Positions 11,294 to 21,649 of a stretch of DNA of 64,000 nucleotides are shown in pieces. The notes beneath the pieces were generated by a model. It did not search any database. It had not been told where the DNA came from and saw nothing but the letters and a program-made list of their open reading frames with translations. This DNA comes from Margaritifera margaritifera (lineage: Eukaryota > Mollusca > Bivalvia > Unionida > Margaritiferidae): contig JAQPZY010001332.1 of NCBI GenBank assembly GCA_029931535.1, positions 1,385,001-1,449,000 on the forward strand, written 5' to 3'. A program made the position numbers and the translations under genes. The first letter of the stretch is position 1. Each line of letters starts with the position of its first letter.

Positions 11294-11997
11294 CACGGAG
11301 ATTCTTGCGAATGTTTTAAGACAGAACTCGAAGATGACGACGATGCAAGAATCCGGGGGGGGGGGGGGGCGGTACAATTTCATCCCGCGTCGTCTTTGAC
11401 CGCCTAAGCTCCTGTCGAGTTTGAAATCAAAGTAAAACTGAAGATTACACCGATCTGAATAACAGTTACTTGTAAGAGAAAGTTAAAGTTCTCAAAACAG
11501 GCAACACCAATCCAGGTACCGATAACAAAGTGGCTTCCGTCGATGTTTTAATTCATTCGTTGTTCATCAAAGTGGATTTACTTAAACACCAAACTGGTCA
11601 GCAGCAGCATGGACACTTACCCTTACCGAGCTTTTCTCGAGAATCTCCTGACGAACGGAAAAGAAACCAAGACCACACACCTCCGGACTTGCGGTAACGA
11701 AACCAAGAACACACACCTCGATGCTTTTGTGCTGTGGACACCTGACACCTTGGGTGCCTTCAACATCAAAGAGCTGACAGAAGCTGACGAGCCTCACAAT
11801 GTAGAATTTAACGACCGCCAAAAGAAAATCAAGCAAGGACGTAGTTTAGGAATGATGCATCGTTTACACTTGGACACGTGGTTGATTTAACGGTCGCCAA
11901 AAGAAAATCAAGCAAGAGCATAGTTTACAAAATGATGGATCGTTTACACTTGGACATGTGGTTGCAAGACAAGCACTTGTTAAATGGTGTGTATGTA
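11294..11997. repeat. Source copy of 0.7-kb capsid duplication
   Basis: This 704-bp segment of the major capsid gene recurs almost identically at 13025-13726. The only length difference I find is in the poly-G run (15 G here, 13 there). Substitutions are few (for example GATGACGACG versus GATGACGACA). Confidence 0.95.
11806..11963. repeat. 79-bp tandem duplication inside capsid gene
   Basis: Units 11806-11884 and 11885-11963 both run from ATTTAACG to ACGTGGTTG or ATGTGGTTG. They differ at several positions, so the duplication is old. Because 79 is not a multiple of three it shifts the capsid frame. The same pair is present in the second copy at 13.5-13.7 kb, so it predates the 0.7-kb duplication. 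Confidence 0.9.
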
Positions 11998-12993
11998 CGA
12001 CTGAGACTGAATCGAAGTAATACGGTTTTCCATTTTATGGCTGATGCTAACGAGTACACAATTAATATCGAAGCCAAACTCTATGTGCGCGTGTGGAAGT
12101 CTCACCTAAAGTGGGTAACGACATCAGTCAAGCTGTGGTGAGAACTACAGCCAAGTACCTTCTACAACGAGTGAAAGTCAAAACCTTCACTATTGCCTCT
12201 GGACTCCAATCCAAGATCTAAGATCATGTCTTCCATGGTTAACCGCTTAAACGTTTGTTCGTTGTTATCGTAAGCAATAGTATCGGAATTATTGATGAAA
12301 ATCCTATCCAGTTCCAACACTTCAAAATGCCCAAGATAGAAGTGACTGGAGACCATTAGACGTTGTGTACCAAACATTTTCAACCTAACATTGGCCAGAA
12401 ACATTACTTGAGATCTTACTTGACTCTGTTGAAGCCACAGGAAAATTAGGAACCAACAGTACCTAAGGAATTTCGTACTACGATTATGCATGAAAATATG
12501 TTTTATGGGGATTCTCTTTCACTCCAGAACAAGGTAGCAGCGAGGGACATTTCCAGCCCATAGAATCAGGCCAACTCCATGTGGAACTTTAGTTTTCACA
12601 TGCCCTCAAGAACACTATGAATGTGATCTTGTATGCAGAATTTGACAATACTCTGGAAATCAATAGTCTGAGAGAAGTGATCCTAAGCTATTAAAGAAAT
12701 GGAACACAAAGCCATGAACATAGGCGAAGAGGATGATGTTTTCCATCCAGAACAGAAACTACAGCCCTCACAAACACAAACTGGACAAGAAGAAGAAGAA
12801 GAAGAAAGAAACATACAGTCACGATGTCACGGTGGTAATACTAAGAAAAAGACTTAGTCTCATGTTTTGCTCGCCAGTTGGCTGAGAGAATCACACTCCT
12901 GACAAAACATTGTTATGGTTGACAAATCGGTCATCCTATTCAAGTGCAACAAGATCAGTGTTTGATGATGAGTCAAGAAGAAATGTTGGAAGA

Positions 12994-13026
12994 GTATCTG
13001 GATGAAGCATGAATACGTATCACACA
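12994..13026. repeat. Left 33-bp direct repeat flanking insertion
   Basis: GTATCTGGATGAAGCATGAA and the following bases to 13026 match 13724-13756 with one mismatch (T versus A at the tenth base). Confidence 0.95.
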
Positions 13027-13726
13027 CGGAGATTCTTGCGAATGTTTTAAGACAGAACTCGAAGATGACGACAATGCAAGAATCCGGGGGGGGGGGGGCG
13101 GTACAATTTCATCCCGCGTCGTCTTTGACCGCCTAAGCTCCTGTCGAGTTTGAAATCAAAGTAAAACTGAAGATTACACCGATCTGAATAACAGTTACTT
13201 GTAAGAGAAAGTTAAAGTTCTCAAAACAGGCAACACCAATCCAGGTACCGATAACAAAGTGGCTCCCGTCGATGTTTTAATTCATTCGTTGTTCATCAAA
13301 GTGGATTTACTTAAACAACAAACTGGTCAGCAGCACCATGGACACTTACCCTTACCGAGCTTTCCTCGAGAATCTCCTGACGAACGGAAAAGAAACCAAG
13401 ACCACACACCTCCGGACTTGCGGTAACGAAACCAAGAACACACACCTCGATGCTTTTGTGCTGTGGACACCTGACACCTTGGGTGCCTTCAACATCAAAG
13501 AGCTGACAGAAGCTGACGAGCCTCACAATGTAGAATTTAACGACCGCCAAAAGAAAATCAAGCAAGGACGTAGTTTAGGAATGATGCATCGTTTACACTT
13601 GGACACGTGGTTGATTTAACGGTCGCCAAAAGAAAATCAAGCAAGAGCATAGTTTACAAAATGATGGATCGTTTACACTTGGACATGTGGTTGCAAGACA
13701 AGTACTTGTTAAATGGTGTGTATGTA
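13025..13726. repeat. Second copy of 0.7-kb capsid segment
   Basis: It corresponds to 11294-11997 in the same orientation. It starts and ends abruptly and overlaps the flanking direct repeats by 2-3 bp at each side, as expected of microhomology joins. Confidence 0.95.
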
Positions 13727-13756
13727 TCTGGAAGAAGCATGAATACGTATCACACA
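13724..13756. repeat. Right 33-bp direct repeat flanking insertion
   Basis: Partner of 12994-13026. The reading frame of the interrupted ORF continues from it. Confidence 0.95.
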
Positions 13757-13949
13757 AGAAAAGAGCTTGACAAAGTTGTATAAAGACTTGAGTGACCATT
13801 CCCTACTTCCATTGACACTTGGGGACAATGAAGATTAACATTAAAGTCGCCATCTAAGGTGCTACTATTTTATATAATTTAATTTGTGCATGCAATATTT
13901 AGGTAGTCACAGTGATTCACTCACAAGAAGTACGTATTTATGCATTTAT

Positions 13950-14003
13950 CTCTCTCACCCCCTCTATCTCGCTCTCTCTCTCTCTCTCACACACACACAC
14001 AAA

Positions 14004-14047
<44 letters not shown>

Positions 14048-14073
14048 GACACACACACACACACACACACACA
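13950..14073. repeat. Compound (TC)n(CA)n microsatellite
   Basis: Alternating TC-rich and CA-rich tracts: TC to about 13988, CA to 14001, TC to 14040, CA to 14073. Confidence 0.9.
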
Positions 14074-14744
14074 TCGAAAACATTATCCTGTATTGGAACT
14101 TACGGTCGATGCTGCTATTTTTCACTAGAAAGAAATAAAGAACAAAATTCACTCTGTACAATAGTATAATACCTGCATGTGGGATTTCTGCAAACTCAGT
14201 ATATCCAGTTTTAATTACACCACAAATTAATTTCCATCTGATTAAAACAGTATGTGGGTTAGTGCCAAGTTTCTAATTGTAAGCGGTTTCCCATCAGGAA
14301 CAAATGAACCTAGGACCCTTATGTCTTCCTATAGAGGACATATTTATTGAAAAAATATTTAAAAAAAAAAGAAAATAAAGAACAATTACGTGCTTGAATT
14401 TTAGTGACAACGCAAAAGTTCGATACAATCAATGCAGAAAAAGTGTAAACTTAACAAGCTTCCATTTGAGTATGTAAATTATTTTTCCTGTGGGTAAAGT
14501 TTAGCGCTGGTAACATTAGTGATGGACGTTTAAATCAGGTTTATAAAGTAGGCATTTTGTGCTGTTTGTTGTTGTTGTTGTTTTTTGTTTTGTTTTTGAA
14601 AAGGATAATTGGCTCCCATCCAATTTTTCATAATACTAGTTTTGTTGCACAGTCTCAATTCTGACTGGTTCATATTGTTTTGTCTTCTTTTATAGTTCCT
14701 TCTGTTTTTCTTATGCATAGGGATCTTAATGAATATATGTATAC

Positions 14745-14883
14745 ATGTATGTATGTATGTATGTATGTATGTATGTATGTATGTATGTATGTATGTATGT
14801 ATGTATGTATGTATGTATGTATGTATGTATGTATGTATGTATGTATGTATGTATGTATGTATGCATGTATGTATGTATGTATG
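14745..14883. repeat. (ATGT)n tetranucleotide array
   Basis: About 34 ATGT units with one ATGC variant. It lies immediately upstream of a dispersed repeat that elsewhere in the window (48.96 kb) is also preceded by ATGT units. Confidence 0.95.
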
Positions 14884-15075
14884 AGGTTTAAAGGCACATC
14901 AGCACAATACCACCTTTATTGTGCCGATTAAAAGGTAATGTATAGACTTGCAACAAAAGAAACAAAAAAAAAAACAAAAAAAAAAACAACTAAGACGAGA
15001 AAGCCTTTCAAATAAATATGAACATATAGTCCTACAAGATAAAGGACGAAAGGGAAAGAAGTAATCTAATTCGTT
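14884..15075 (+). repeat. Dispersed repeat (GGTTTAA..CACATCAG family), copy 1
   Basis: It starts GAGGTTTAAAGGCACATCAG and later contains CCTTTCAAATAAATATGAAC. The same order of motifs occurs near 48.96 kb and 60.93 kb, so this is a dispersed family, probably the body of a SINE or another short non-autonomous element. Confidence 0.6.
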
Positions 15076-16534
15076 TCTTGAAAGCCAAAACATTATAATT
15101 TTCCAAACTTCAAAACCCAACGAATAATCCCTCAGTTTGCAAGCTATAAGTCTGCCCGACCTGTGGCCTCAAAAACACAATAATAGATTCATGTGTTTTT
15201 GAAGTACTGAAAATTACTAATGAATTTATGGGCCTAAAAAAGAACAAAAACAAAAAACAAAAAACAAAACAACAAAACAACAACAACCCCCAAAACAAAC
15301 AAACAAACACAAAACCAGCAACAACACCCCCCCTCCAAAAAAAAAAGAACTATATTTTCGCCCACGGGTAGGGCACAACTTTGGCTTAGTATTTGGGTAT
15401 CTTTCTGACAGTTGTTTTAAGCTTAAACTTGACGACCAACCAAGAATTTATATGCTACTGGAGATTTTAGAAACGAACAAGTACAGTATCCTATTATTTT
15501 ACTGAAATATAGTTTAACGCATCAGTTAGCAAAGACACTGCACAAATATGTACAGAGATAAAGATTTACTACACCAAAAGCAATTATTTATATAAACCAT
15601 TAAATATTCTTGATTCTTGATAACTAAATTTTAAAATTTGACAGTGATGACCATGTTAACAGATACAGAAAAAAGAGTGACACAAAAATGTGGCAGAATC
15701 AAATTATGTAGGCAGTTTGGATGGCAATATCTGGTTGTGGTATATCTCACTCGCATCTAGCAAACAAAAGAGTTCCAGTTTTTGTAAAATCAACTTACAG
15801 GTTTCACGTTTACTTTCAAACACGAAGATTATTGCCTAAATGTAGAACATCTTTTTACCTGCTTATGAAAAGGCGTTTAATTCAAACAATAATAATCCGA
15901 AACAATTTAATATAATTTACAATAACGTTAACATTCCAAGAATCATGATTTTTGAGATAATTAAAACTAAATAAACATCTAATGGACAATAATAATAAGA
16001 AGAAGAATAATAAGAATAATTTGACAAATTATGCAACTGATGAACAAATTCGTGATTGAGGATTTTTATAGAAAATAAGGTTGATTGAAATGAACGGGAC
16101 AATCTGTAGCTTTGTTGGATATAAAAATCACTTGAAAAAAGAATAGTCTAATAATTTTAAAATAGGAGTTAACTTAATTACAAAAAACATATGTTTTAAG
16201 AAATTACCATTAAAGCAGTTGGTAAAGCGGCCCTAACAATTCGTCAAAAGATAGAAAATGAAATAAAAGGAGAAATCGTGTGTAAAAAGTTCTTTAGATA
16301 AGAAGAACAAAGATGATAGGAGTATTGTCCTCTCAACAGCACATGCTTTAAAACAAAGAACACAAAACAAACACAAAGTACTTATAATACTATTAATAGT
16401 CGGAGGAGCTGTATTACTTTACTTTAATAAAAAGGCTATGAATTAATTAATGTTTATGAGATAGTAGACGAACGTATTTAGCGAACGGATTACAACAATC
16501 ATAGCGAGGGAAGGGAGTAAAATGTTATGAAGTC
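15076..16534. other. No gene recognised
   Basis: AT-rich DNA with A-rich and CAA-rich tracts (15.24-15.35 kb). No frame longer than about 70 codons carries a recognisable motif. Confidence 0.5.
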
Positions 16535-16680
16535 CTAACCCTTCTTTGATCTGTCCACACATTTTGAAGTAAAATGATATGATAAGCCAAGAAAGAAAAT
16601 AATTTGGGCAACTGTATCTAAAAGCCAGTTTATTACAATGCCAATAATTCCGGGAAATGCTGTTGCTGCCTTCTAAGATA
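16535..16680 (-). pseudogene. Short hydrophobic virion-type protein
   Basis: Minus-strand frame AATAFPGIIGIVINWLLDTV continues with a second hydrophobic run (IIFFLGLSYHF) and a basic end (KCVDRSKKG) before the TAG at 16535-16537. The Ala-rich start, FPGIIG turn and long membrane helix look like the small hydrophobic protein found near capsid genes in some Polinton lineages. A stop lies immediately upstream, so the start is lost. Assignment is tentative. Confidence 0.4.
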
Positions 16681-16739
16681 ACTCGAGAAATAGTTACCAA
16701 TATTTGTTTGAAAATCTTATCTGACAATATCAACGAATG

Positions 16740-18059
16740 ACCTTGCGCTAACGATTTCGCCAGCAGAGTTACTTGTTTGTTTTTCTTCCACCACCTGATG
16801 CTAGACTTTTAACAACGTTTGATATGGACAGAGAACGAGCTGATATTGTCATACCTATAGATATAACAGTTTTAGTTTCACCCCAAGAGTAAATTTACTT
16901 ATAATTATTTCGTTAACGTTTTCTATGTCTAACTTGAAATTATTGTCTCTATTTTAACTAGTTTTAACCTGAATCATTTACATGTCCAGTTTGTGCTGTA
17001 ATATATCTGATTTTTTTACTGATTTCCATTAAATTTTTTCTTTAATATTTTACTCTTTTTGTTATATCATTCGATTTCTACTTTAAAAGCTGTACATTTG
17101 TACGAAATGTTTACCTGCTATTTGACTTTTTGCAACACATTACCTAATGTGCAGATCCAGCTTTTATTACCCTATTATTTAAAGCATTTTTCAGACTGTT
17201 TCTATGTGCTATGCTTACTTTGTTTTGTTTAGTGTCATAAAGAAATAGTGTGTATTTTCAGTTTTGAAATAATTTCTTATCAACTGTTACGTTTGTTCAT
17301 AAGTTTGTAATTTGTCTTTAATATATTTTCTGTATTTATCTAATAAAGCTGTAGATAACTGAGTATGTTCAGTAATTTCAAAACCCTCATTAGATAAATT
17401 ATTATATGATAAATCAGAATGAACTGCTGTATCATGAATGTGTTCCTCTTAATCAGCTCATGTGTTCCTCTTAATCAGCTTTGCCTGTATCATCATATAT
17501 TATAAACGAATTATCAAAATCTTCTCCACCACATTCTGCCATTTTCACAGAAAATAACAGATAAGCAACTTGAAAAAGAATCAGGTTTTATTGGAAAGAA
17601 AAATAACAGTAGTCAAGAGTCACCTGACATTGAAAAATACAAACGAGAATTGAAAATTGGTATAGAAAACCGATCGTACAACGAAATAAGTGGTCAAACA
17701 CTAAAGGTCAAATATAGAGATATTTGAATTTTCCATACTTGAAAAAATATTATTCGTTGCTATTATTAATTTATATTGCATCTTTTACGAATAATTGCGT
17801 TTGAAAGTATGACGCTAACAAAAGTTGACGCTGGTATTACCTGCCCTGATATGTATGTAGAAGTAACGCAAGAACAAAGAATGGCTAGAATTTACTAACG
17901 TACAGGTTATAGTTTAGGGAATTTATAGTAGATTTTGCAACGAACAGTCATCTTGTGGATATTTAATACATTGAAATGACTGATTCTACACCTATGGTAA
18001 TAGTTTGAGCGAAAAAAGGAAAACTAATGATAAGATTTTTTATAAAAAGTATTGTGCAT
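16740..18059. other. No assignable gene
   Basis: Short frames only. On the plus strand about 17.56-17.73 kb is open and charged (KYKRELKIGIENRSYNEISG) and 17.81-17.89 kb reads TLTKVDAGITCPDMYVEVTQ. Neither was recognised. A 24-bp direct duplication lies at about 17.44-17.48 kb. Confidence 0.4.
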
Positions 18060-18415
18060 TTAAACGCAGAAAAGCGATCTTGGCGGATTTTCTAAATTTA
18101 TATTATGTAAGCTACGTCGAAGAAATACGTGCAGTTTTAATAAGAATATGTTCGACAATAATTCTTCGAAAATAAACTGCAGTTTTTGAAAATAGTACAT
18201 TGGGGACCCCGTCTCTTTTAATTCTAACCCCTTAGCTCCTAACACGTTATACTTTTGTAATGTTCTACTTGATAGCTGCTTTTTATGTTGTTTTGGATCA
18301 CATAAGTCAAAAGAAGCTGCAGTAATATTGTAATGTGTATCGAACGTTTCTTCTTCCACAACATCAGGCTTTGTACACTTCAACCACCTTTGGTAAACAT
18401 CTATTGCTGGTACAC
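18060..18415 (-). pseudogene. Unrecognised ORF of the second element
   Basis: A minus-strand frame is open for about 118 codons to a stop near 18415, with one ATG at 18383. It contains VYQRWLKCTKPDVVEEETFD, THYNITAASFDLCDPKQHKK and GSPMYYFQKLQFIFEELLS. The composition is protein-like and far longer than expected in such AT-rich sequence. No family recognised. Downstream of the zinc-ribbon frame it is probably part of the same viral-type gene cluster. Confidence 0.4.
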
Positions 18416-18531
18416 CTTACATTTTCAACGTTGTATCAGAATTCGTATTATCACATACTGTCTTTAAACAAAATTCTCTTTCTACATAAGCCATCTCGTA
18501 GTTTTCGTCATTGTGCTATATATTTCCTAAA

Positions 18532-18740
18532 GTAGTCATTATTATGTTTTCTATTTTCTGGTCTCCAATTTTTATAGTAGTTCTTATTCTCTGTTCTCCA
18601 ATTTTTATGGTAATCCTTATTCTCTGGTCTCCGCTGTGTATAGTATTCACTGTTATAAGGTTTGCAATAAGACCGAGTTTGGTTAAACTCACAAATGTTT
18701 TCTCAATTCTACATTTTCGACATATATTAGGTTCCATTAT
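18532..18740 (-). pseudogene. Zinc-ribbon protein with ENK-Y-KNWR repeats
   Basis: The minus strand begins MEPNICRKCRIEK, a CxxC knuckle. After a single-base frame change it continues NICEFNQTRSYCKPYNSEYY, in which the second CxxC pair has become C-x2-Y. Three copies of a 10-residue unit follow (ENKDYHKNWR, ENKNYYKNWR and an imperfect flanking copy), then a stop after about 66 codons. A CxxC...E-F...C-K-x-C module followed by charged Y/W repeats is typical of zinc-ribbon proteins of phages and large DNA viruses that are often linked to HNH endonucleases. No HNH motif is visible. The 30-bp DNA repeats that encode the units are at about 18.54-18.65 kb. Confidence 0.55.
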
Positions 18741-18960
18741 TTAAATAGCAAAAGTAGAAAAACACTGCGAAGGTGTCAGGCAGTAATACAAAATATCATA
18801 TAAAGTTCTAAACTGGGTTGAAGTTAGTATGTTTAGAGATTTGGGTGGTATAAGTATTGCAGCTGCCAGTTTGGGACTCGCAGACTTATCAACAGGAATA
18901 ACTATCCCTTTGCTTATTACTTGATTTGGTGCAACTTTACCTGGGTTTTGTTGCAAAAGC
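18741..18960 (-). pseudogene. Unrecognised open frame
   Basis: A 71-codon minus-strand frame containing VAPNQVISKGIVIPVDKSAS and PKLAAAILIPPKSLNILTST. It ends just before the zinc-ribbon frame begins. The low-bias, protein-like composition suggests a coding relic. Family unknown. Confidence 0.3.
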
Positions 18961-21640
18961 TTGTAAGTAAAGGTAGATCAACAACAAAGTTATAAAACAC
19001 CATGAGATAGTGACTTCGGCTATTAGGAAGTTAAAAAATATCGATAACATGGTTAGTAAGGGAATAAGCTACAACAAAGTTGCAAATGAAGAATTTAATT
19101 TGAAAGTTAACGATTATTACAGATACAAGGATGTGAAGAATGTAATCAGACAGTTTTTAACATAGAAAGACAAAGTGATAAAATATTGCGAAACTAAACA
19201 CTGAAGAGATGAGAAATAAATTGATGGATTAGCTGAGAAAAAAGGTTCAAAGACAATATATAATGAGACGTCTACAAACCTAGCAATGTCAAGATAAAAT
19301 AATGAATTATGTTATAAATAAAATGAAGATATGATAGAGATTGATATTAATTTCGATTACATTGCTAATACAAAATGGTTTTCAAGAGAATATAAAAAGT
19401 TAAAAAGTAATAAAATCAACAGAAAAATTGTTTGGTTATGTCATAGGGTTGTTTAAGTTATTTTTCACTTTTATTAAATTCTGATATGGTGAAGAAATAA
19501 TATTATCTTTAAAACTTTTAATCCTAACTCAACATATAATTTTACATTTCGATAATGAGTTACATATTTTCCTTTGGTTTTTAACTTACGAACTATTAGT
19601 TTTGTTCATTGTGCTCTAATCAATCAATTGTTTTGGTCTAGTTTTGTATCAATCAACCCTGCTTTTCGTGGAAATACTTGCCAACCTTTTTAATGCAATC
19701 TTTACGTCTGTAAACTATAGGGTACTGACTTGATATACATGCAAAATCTTGATGAAATATGATTAGCTGTTTTATCGTTCATGAATAATCTATATTTTAT
19801 TTACAACTTTCAACTGGTGCTATGATACTTTCAAATTCACAATAAAATTACAAAAGGAACTTTTAACATACGCTTGTTGTTTCAAAGTATGACAATAGAT
19901 CCTCCTTCACACATTTTTTTTATAGAAATATGATTAAAGACTTTTTGCAGAAATACTTTAGCCTGTTTTTTTATAATTCTGAGACGATATAACCCTTGAA
20001 AAAACATTAATTCCACAATAAAGATTTTCAACTGTTTAATTAAATAAAATCAACATGTGAACATGAGAATCTGATATAATTTCTCTCATCGCTTTGCTCG
20101 CTTCGATCACTATGGTGCTTCAGCTCGCTGTGTTTGTTACCTATGTCATAAACATTAACTGATCTATCGAATTCATCTTCAAATTTATCAATGTCTCGCA
20201 CCTATTTTGCATATGTGAAGCAAGTGTGTATATTTATCAAGGTTATGTTTTGATGGTCTTTTGTGCTTACTATGAGGGGATATAACTGAGTCAACAGGCA
20301 AAAAAACCAGTATTGTCAACATTTTGAAAGTTAATACAATCTTTTCTTTTTGTCGTTACCCAAGCCGATAATTCTATATATGACCTCCATCGAACAGGGT
20401 TAGCATGTATTTACATGCAACGACAAGTACTTTATTTAAGAAAACTACCTGCTTGTATTTTTGCTTACTTTTTGTCAAAATTTGTCTGCAATTCAAGATA
20501 TAGCATATTTAAAAAATTGTTTGTATCTGATATCTGTTAATTATGCTTAGTGAGTGAGTGTGGTGCTCCTGTTTCTGATAGAACGTTTTGCTTAACTGTT
20601 ATAGGCAAATGTAACTTAACTTTCACTTAAGCAAAATTTCTCCCTTTTCTTCTTCTTATATAGTTTGAGGAGGGTTCTGATTCATTACAATGATGATACA
20701 AATCTGTTTTTTCCTTTGTAAAATCTACACGCGTTTTGTCGCCTGTCCAATGAATGCTGAAGCTTTTTTTAAAATTATTCTGTTTTTTCATTTTTTTAGT
20801 TTATCTTTAGTTTCTTTTCTAATTTGGAGATGATAATTGGTGGTGGTAATTTTATTCTTTCGCTCTTTGTTATCGTGTATCAGTTAATAATGTCATTTAA
20901 TACGTCACTAATGTTTACATTAAATAACGCTTATGAAACTTATTTATTTTGTGAGAACTTTAGCTGCAGTCTCTGCTTTTTCACAAACAATTGTCTTTTG
21001 AAATGTTTTCTCAAATTATATTTCCTTCATTTTAATACTAGTTAAAATTTATCACGTTTACTCAACCTATATATTGTTGGTATTTTGTGTCATATTTTCT
21101 GTTTGATCATTTTTTTTCCACGTTACACTTATAGCATCTTACAGTACACATGTGTGTTACTTGTATGTTTCAAATATTAATCTGAGATTGGAATCACCTT
21201 CTAAAACTACTGTGCCACTAATCTCGCTATCTGTCTTTAGATCAATTATCTCACACGGTCTTTTTGTTCTGACTCGTTAAAAATAGCCAAAGTATTAAAT
21301 CTATTTTCTTCATCATTAGTTATCACATTATTTCCACAATCTCTCATTGTCTGTTTGAAAATATCTGAGCAAAAGACACCAACTTTACCGTTTTGGGTGA
21401 TGATTTAAATTTAAGTGCGACCTAGGACTTTGTTGCAATACAAACAAACATTTATAGCTTGATTAAAGAAAATAGTTTTACCTCACAAAATATCAAAATA
21501 CTTATCTTTAATGATGACTGTTTTTTTTGTCTTTGTATGGTTCTGTAAACTTACATTTCCATGTTCGATCTTGGATTCTATTTATTTTCACGACACAATT
21601 ATGACAAAAAACTTGATAACCTTTCCGTTTTACAAGTACA
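18961..21640. other. No assignable gene
   Basis: AT-rich DNA with short frames. A plus-strand stretch at 19.02-19.15 kb is open and Lys-rich (SYNKVANEEFNLKVNDYYRY) and a minus-strand stretch at 20.65-20.79 kb reads FKKSFSIHWTGDKTRVDFTK. They could be relics of the second element but were not recognised. Confidence 0.4.
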
Positions 21641-21649
21641 TTTTTGTTA

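Larger units (their letters stand above)
11285..12694 (+). pseudogene. Major capsid protein (double jelly-roll)
   Basis: The start carries GDSCECFKTELEDDDDARI, then a poly-G run. DVLIHSLFIKVDLLK and TYPYRAFLENLLTNG (11.55-11.66 kb) are the landmark of the first jelly roll. NDRQKKIKQGRSLGMMHRLH precedes a 79-bp tandem duplication that shifts the frame and creates the stop at 11888. The next frame resumes with DKHLLNGVYVRLRLNRS. Later pieces are KYLLQRVKVKTF (12.15 kb), HFKMPKIEV (12.33 kb) and, at the end, ILYAEFDNTLEINSLREVIL with a stop at 12692-12694. The domain order and ending match the Polinton major capsid protein, which would build the icosahedral shell. It is clearly non-functional. 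Confidence 0.85.
12699..13838 (+). pseudogene. Conserved small Polinton ORF, split by insertion
   Basis: After the capsid stop an ATG at 12699 opens a Glu-rich frame (MEHKAMNIGEEDDVFH). In the next frame RQLAERITLLTKHC, then after a stop IGHPIQVQQDQCLMM and SQEEMLEEYLDEA, resemble the small ORF seen beside the capsid genes of Polintons, with its His-Pro...Cys-Leu motif. The 0.73-kb insertion follows, and the same frame continues across the 33-bp direct repeat into a Lys/Asp-rich end closing near 13836. The insertion therefore interrupted this ORF. Function unknown. Confidence 0.5.
1430..13850 (+). mobile_element. Decayed Polinton/Maverick element
   Basis: Along the plus strand the hallmark Polinton gene set is recognisable in fragments: protein-primed type B DNA polymerase, FtsK/HerA-type packaging ATPase, retroviral-like integrase with chromodomain, minor and major capsid proteins, and several conserved small ORFs. 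Each gene is broken by stops and frameshifts, so the element is dead. I did not find the adenain-like maturation protease or the terminal inverted repeats, so the limits given are those of recognisable coding sequence. Composition is less AT-rich than the DNA to its right. A BIR domain (4955-5230) sits between the polymerase and the ATPase. Confidence 0.85.

Noticed and set aside
14670..14931. Open frames of Cys-Met-Tyr-Val and Tyr-Ile-His-Thr repeats
   Set aside because: They are translations of the ATGT tetranucleotide array on both strands.
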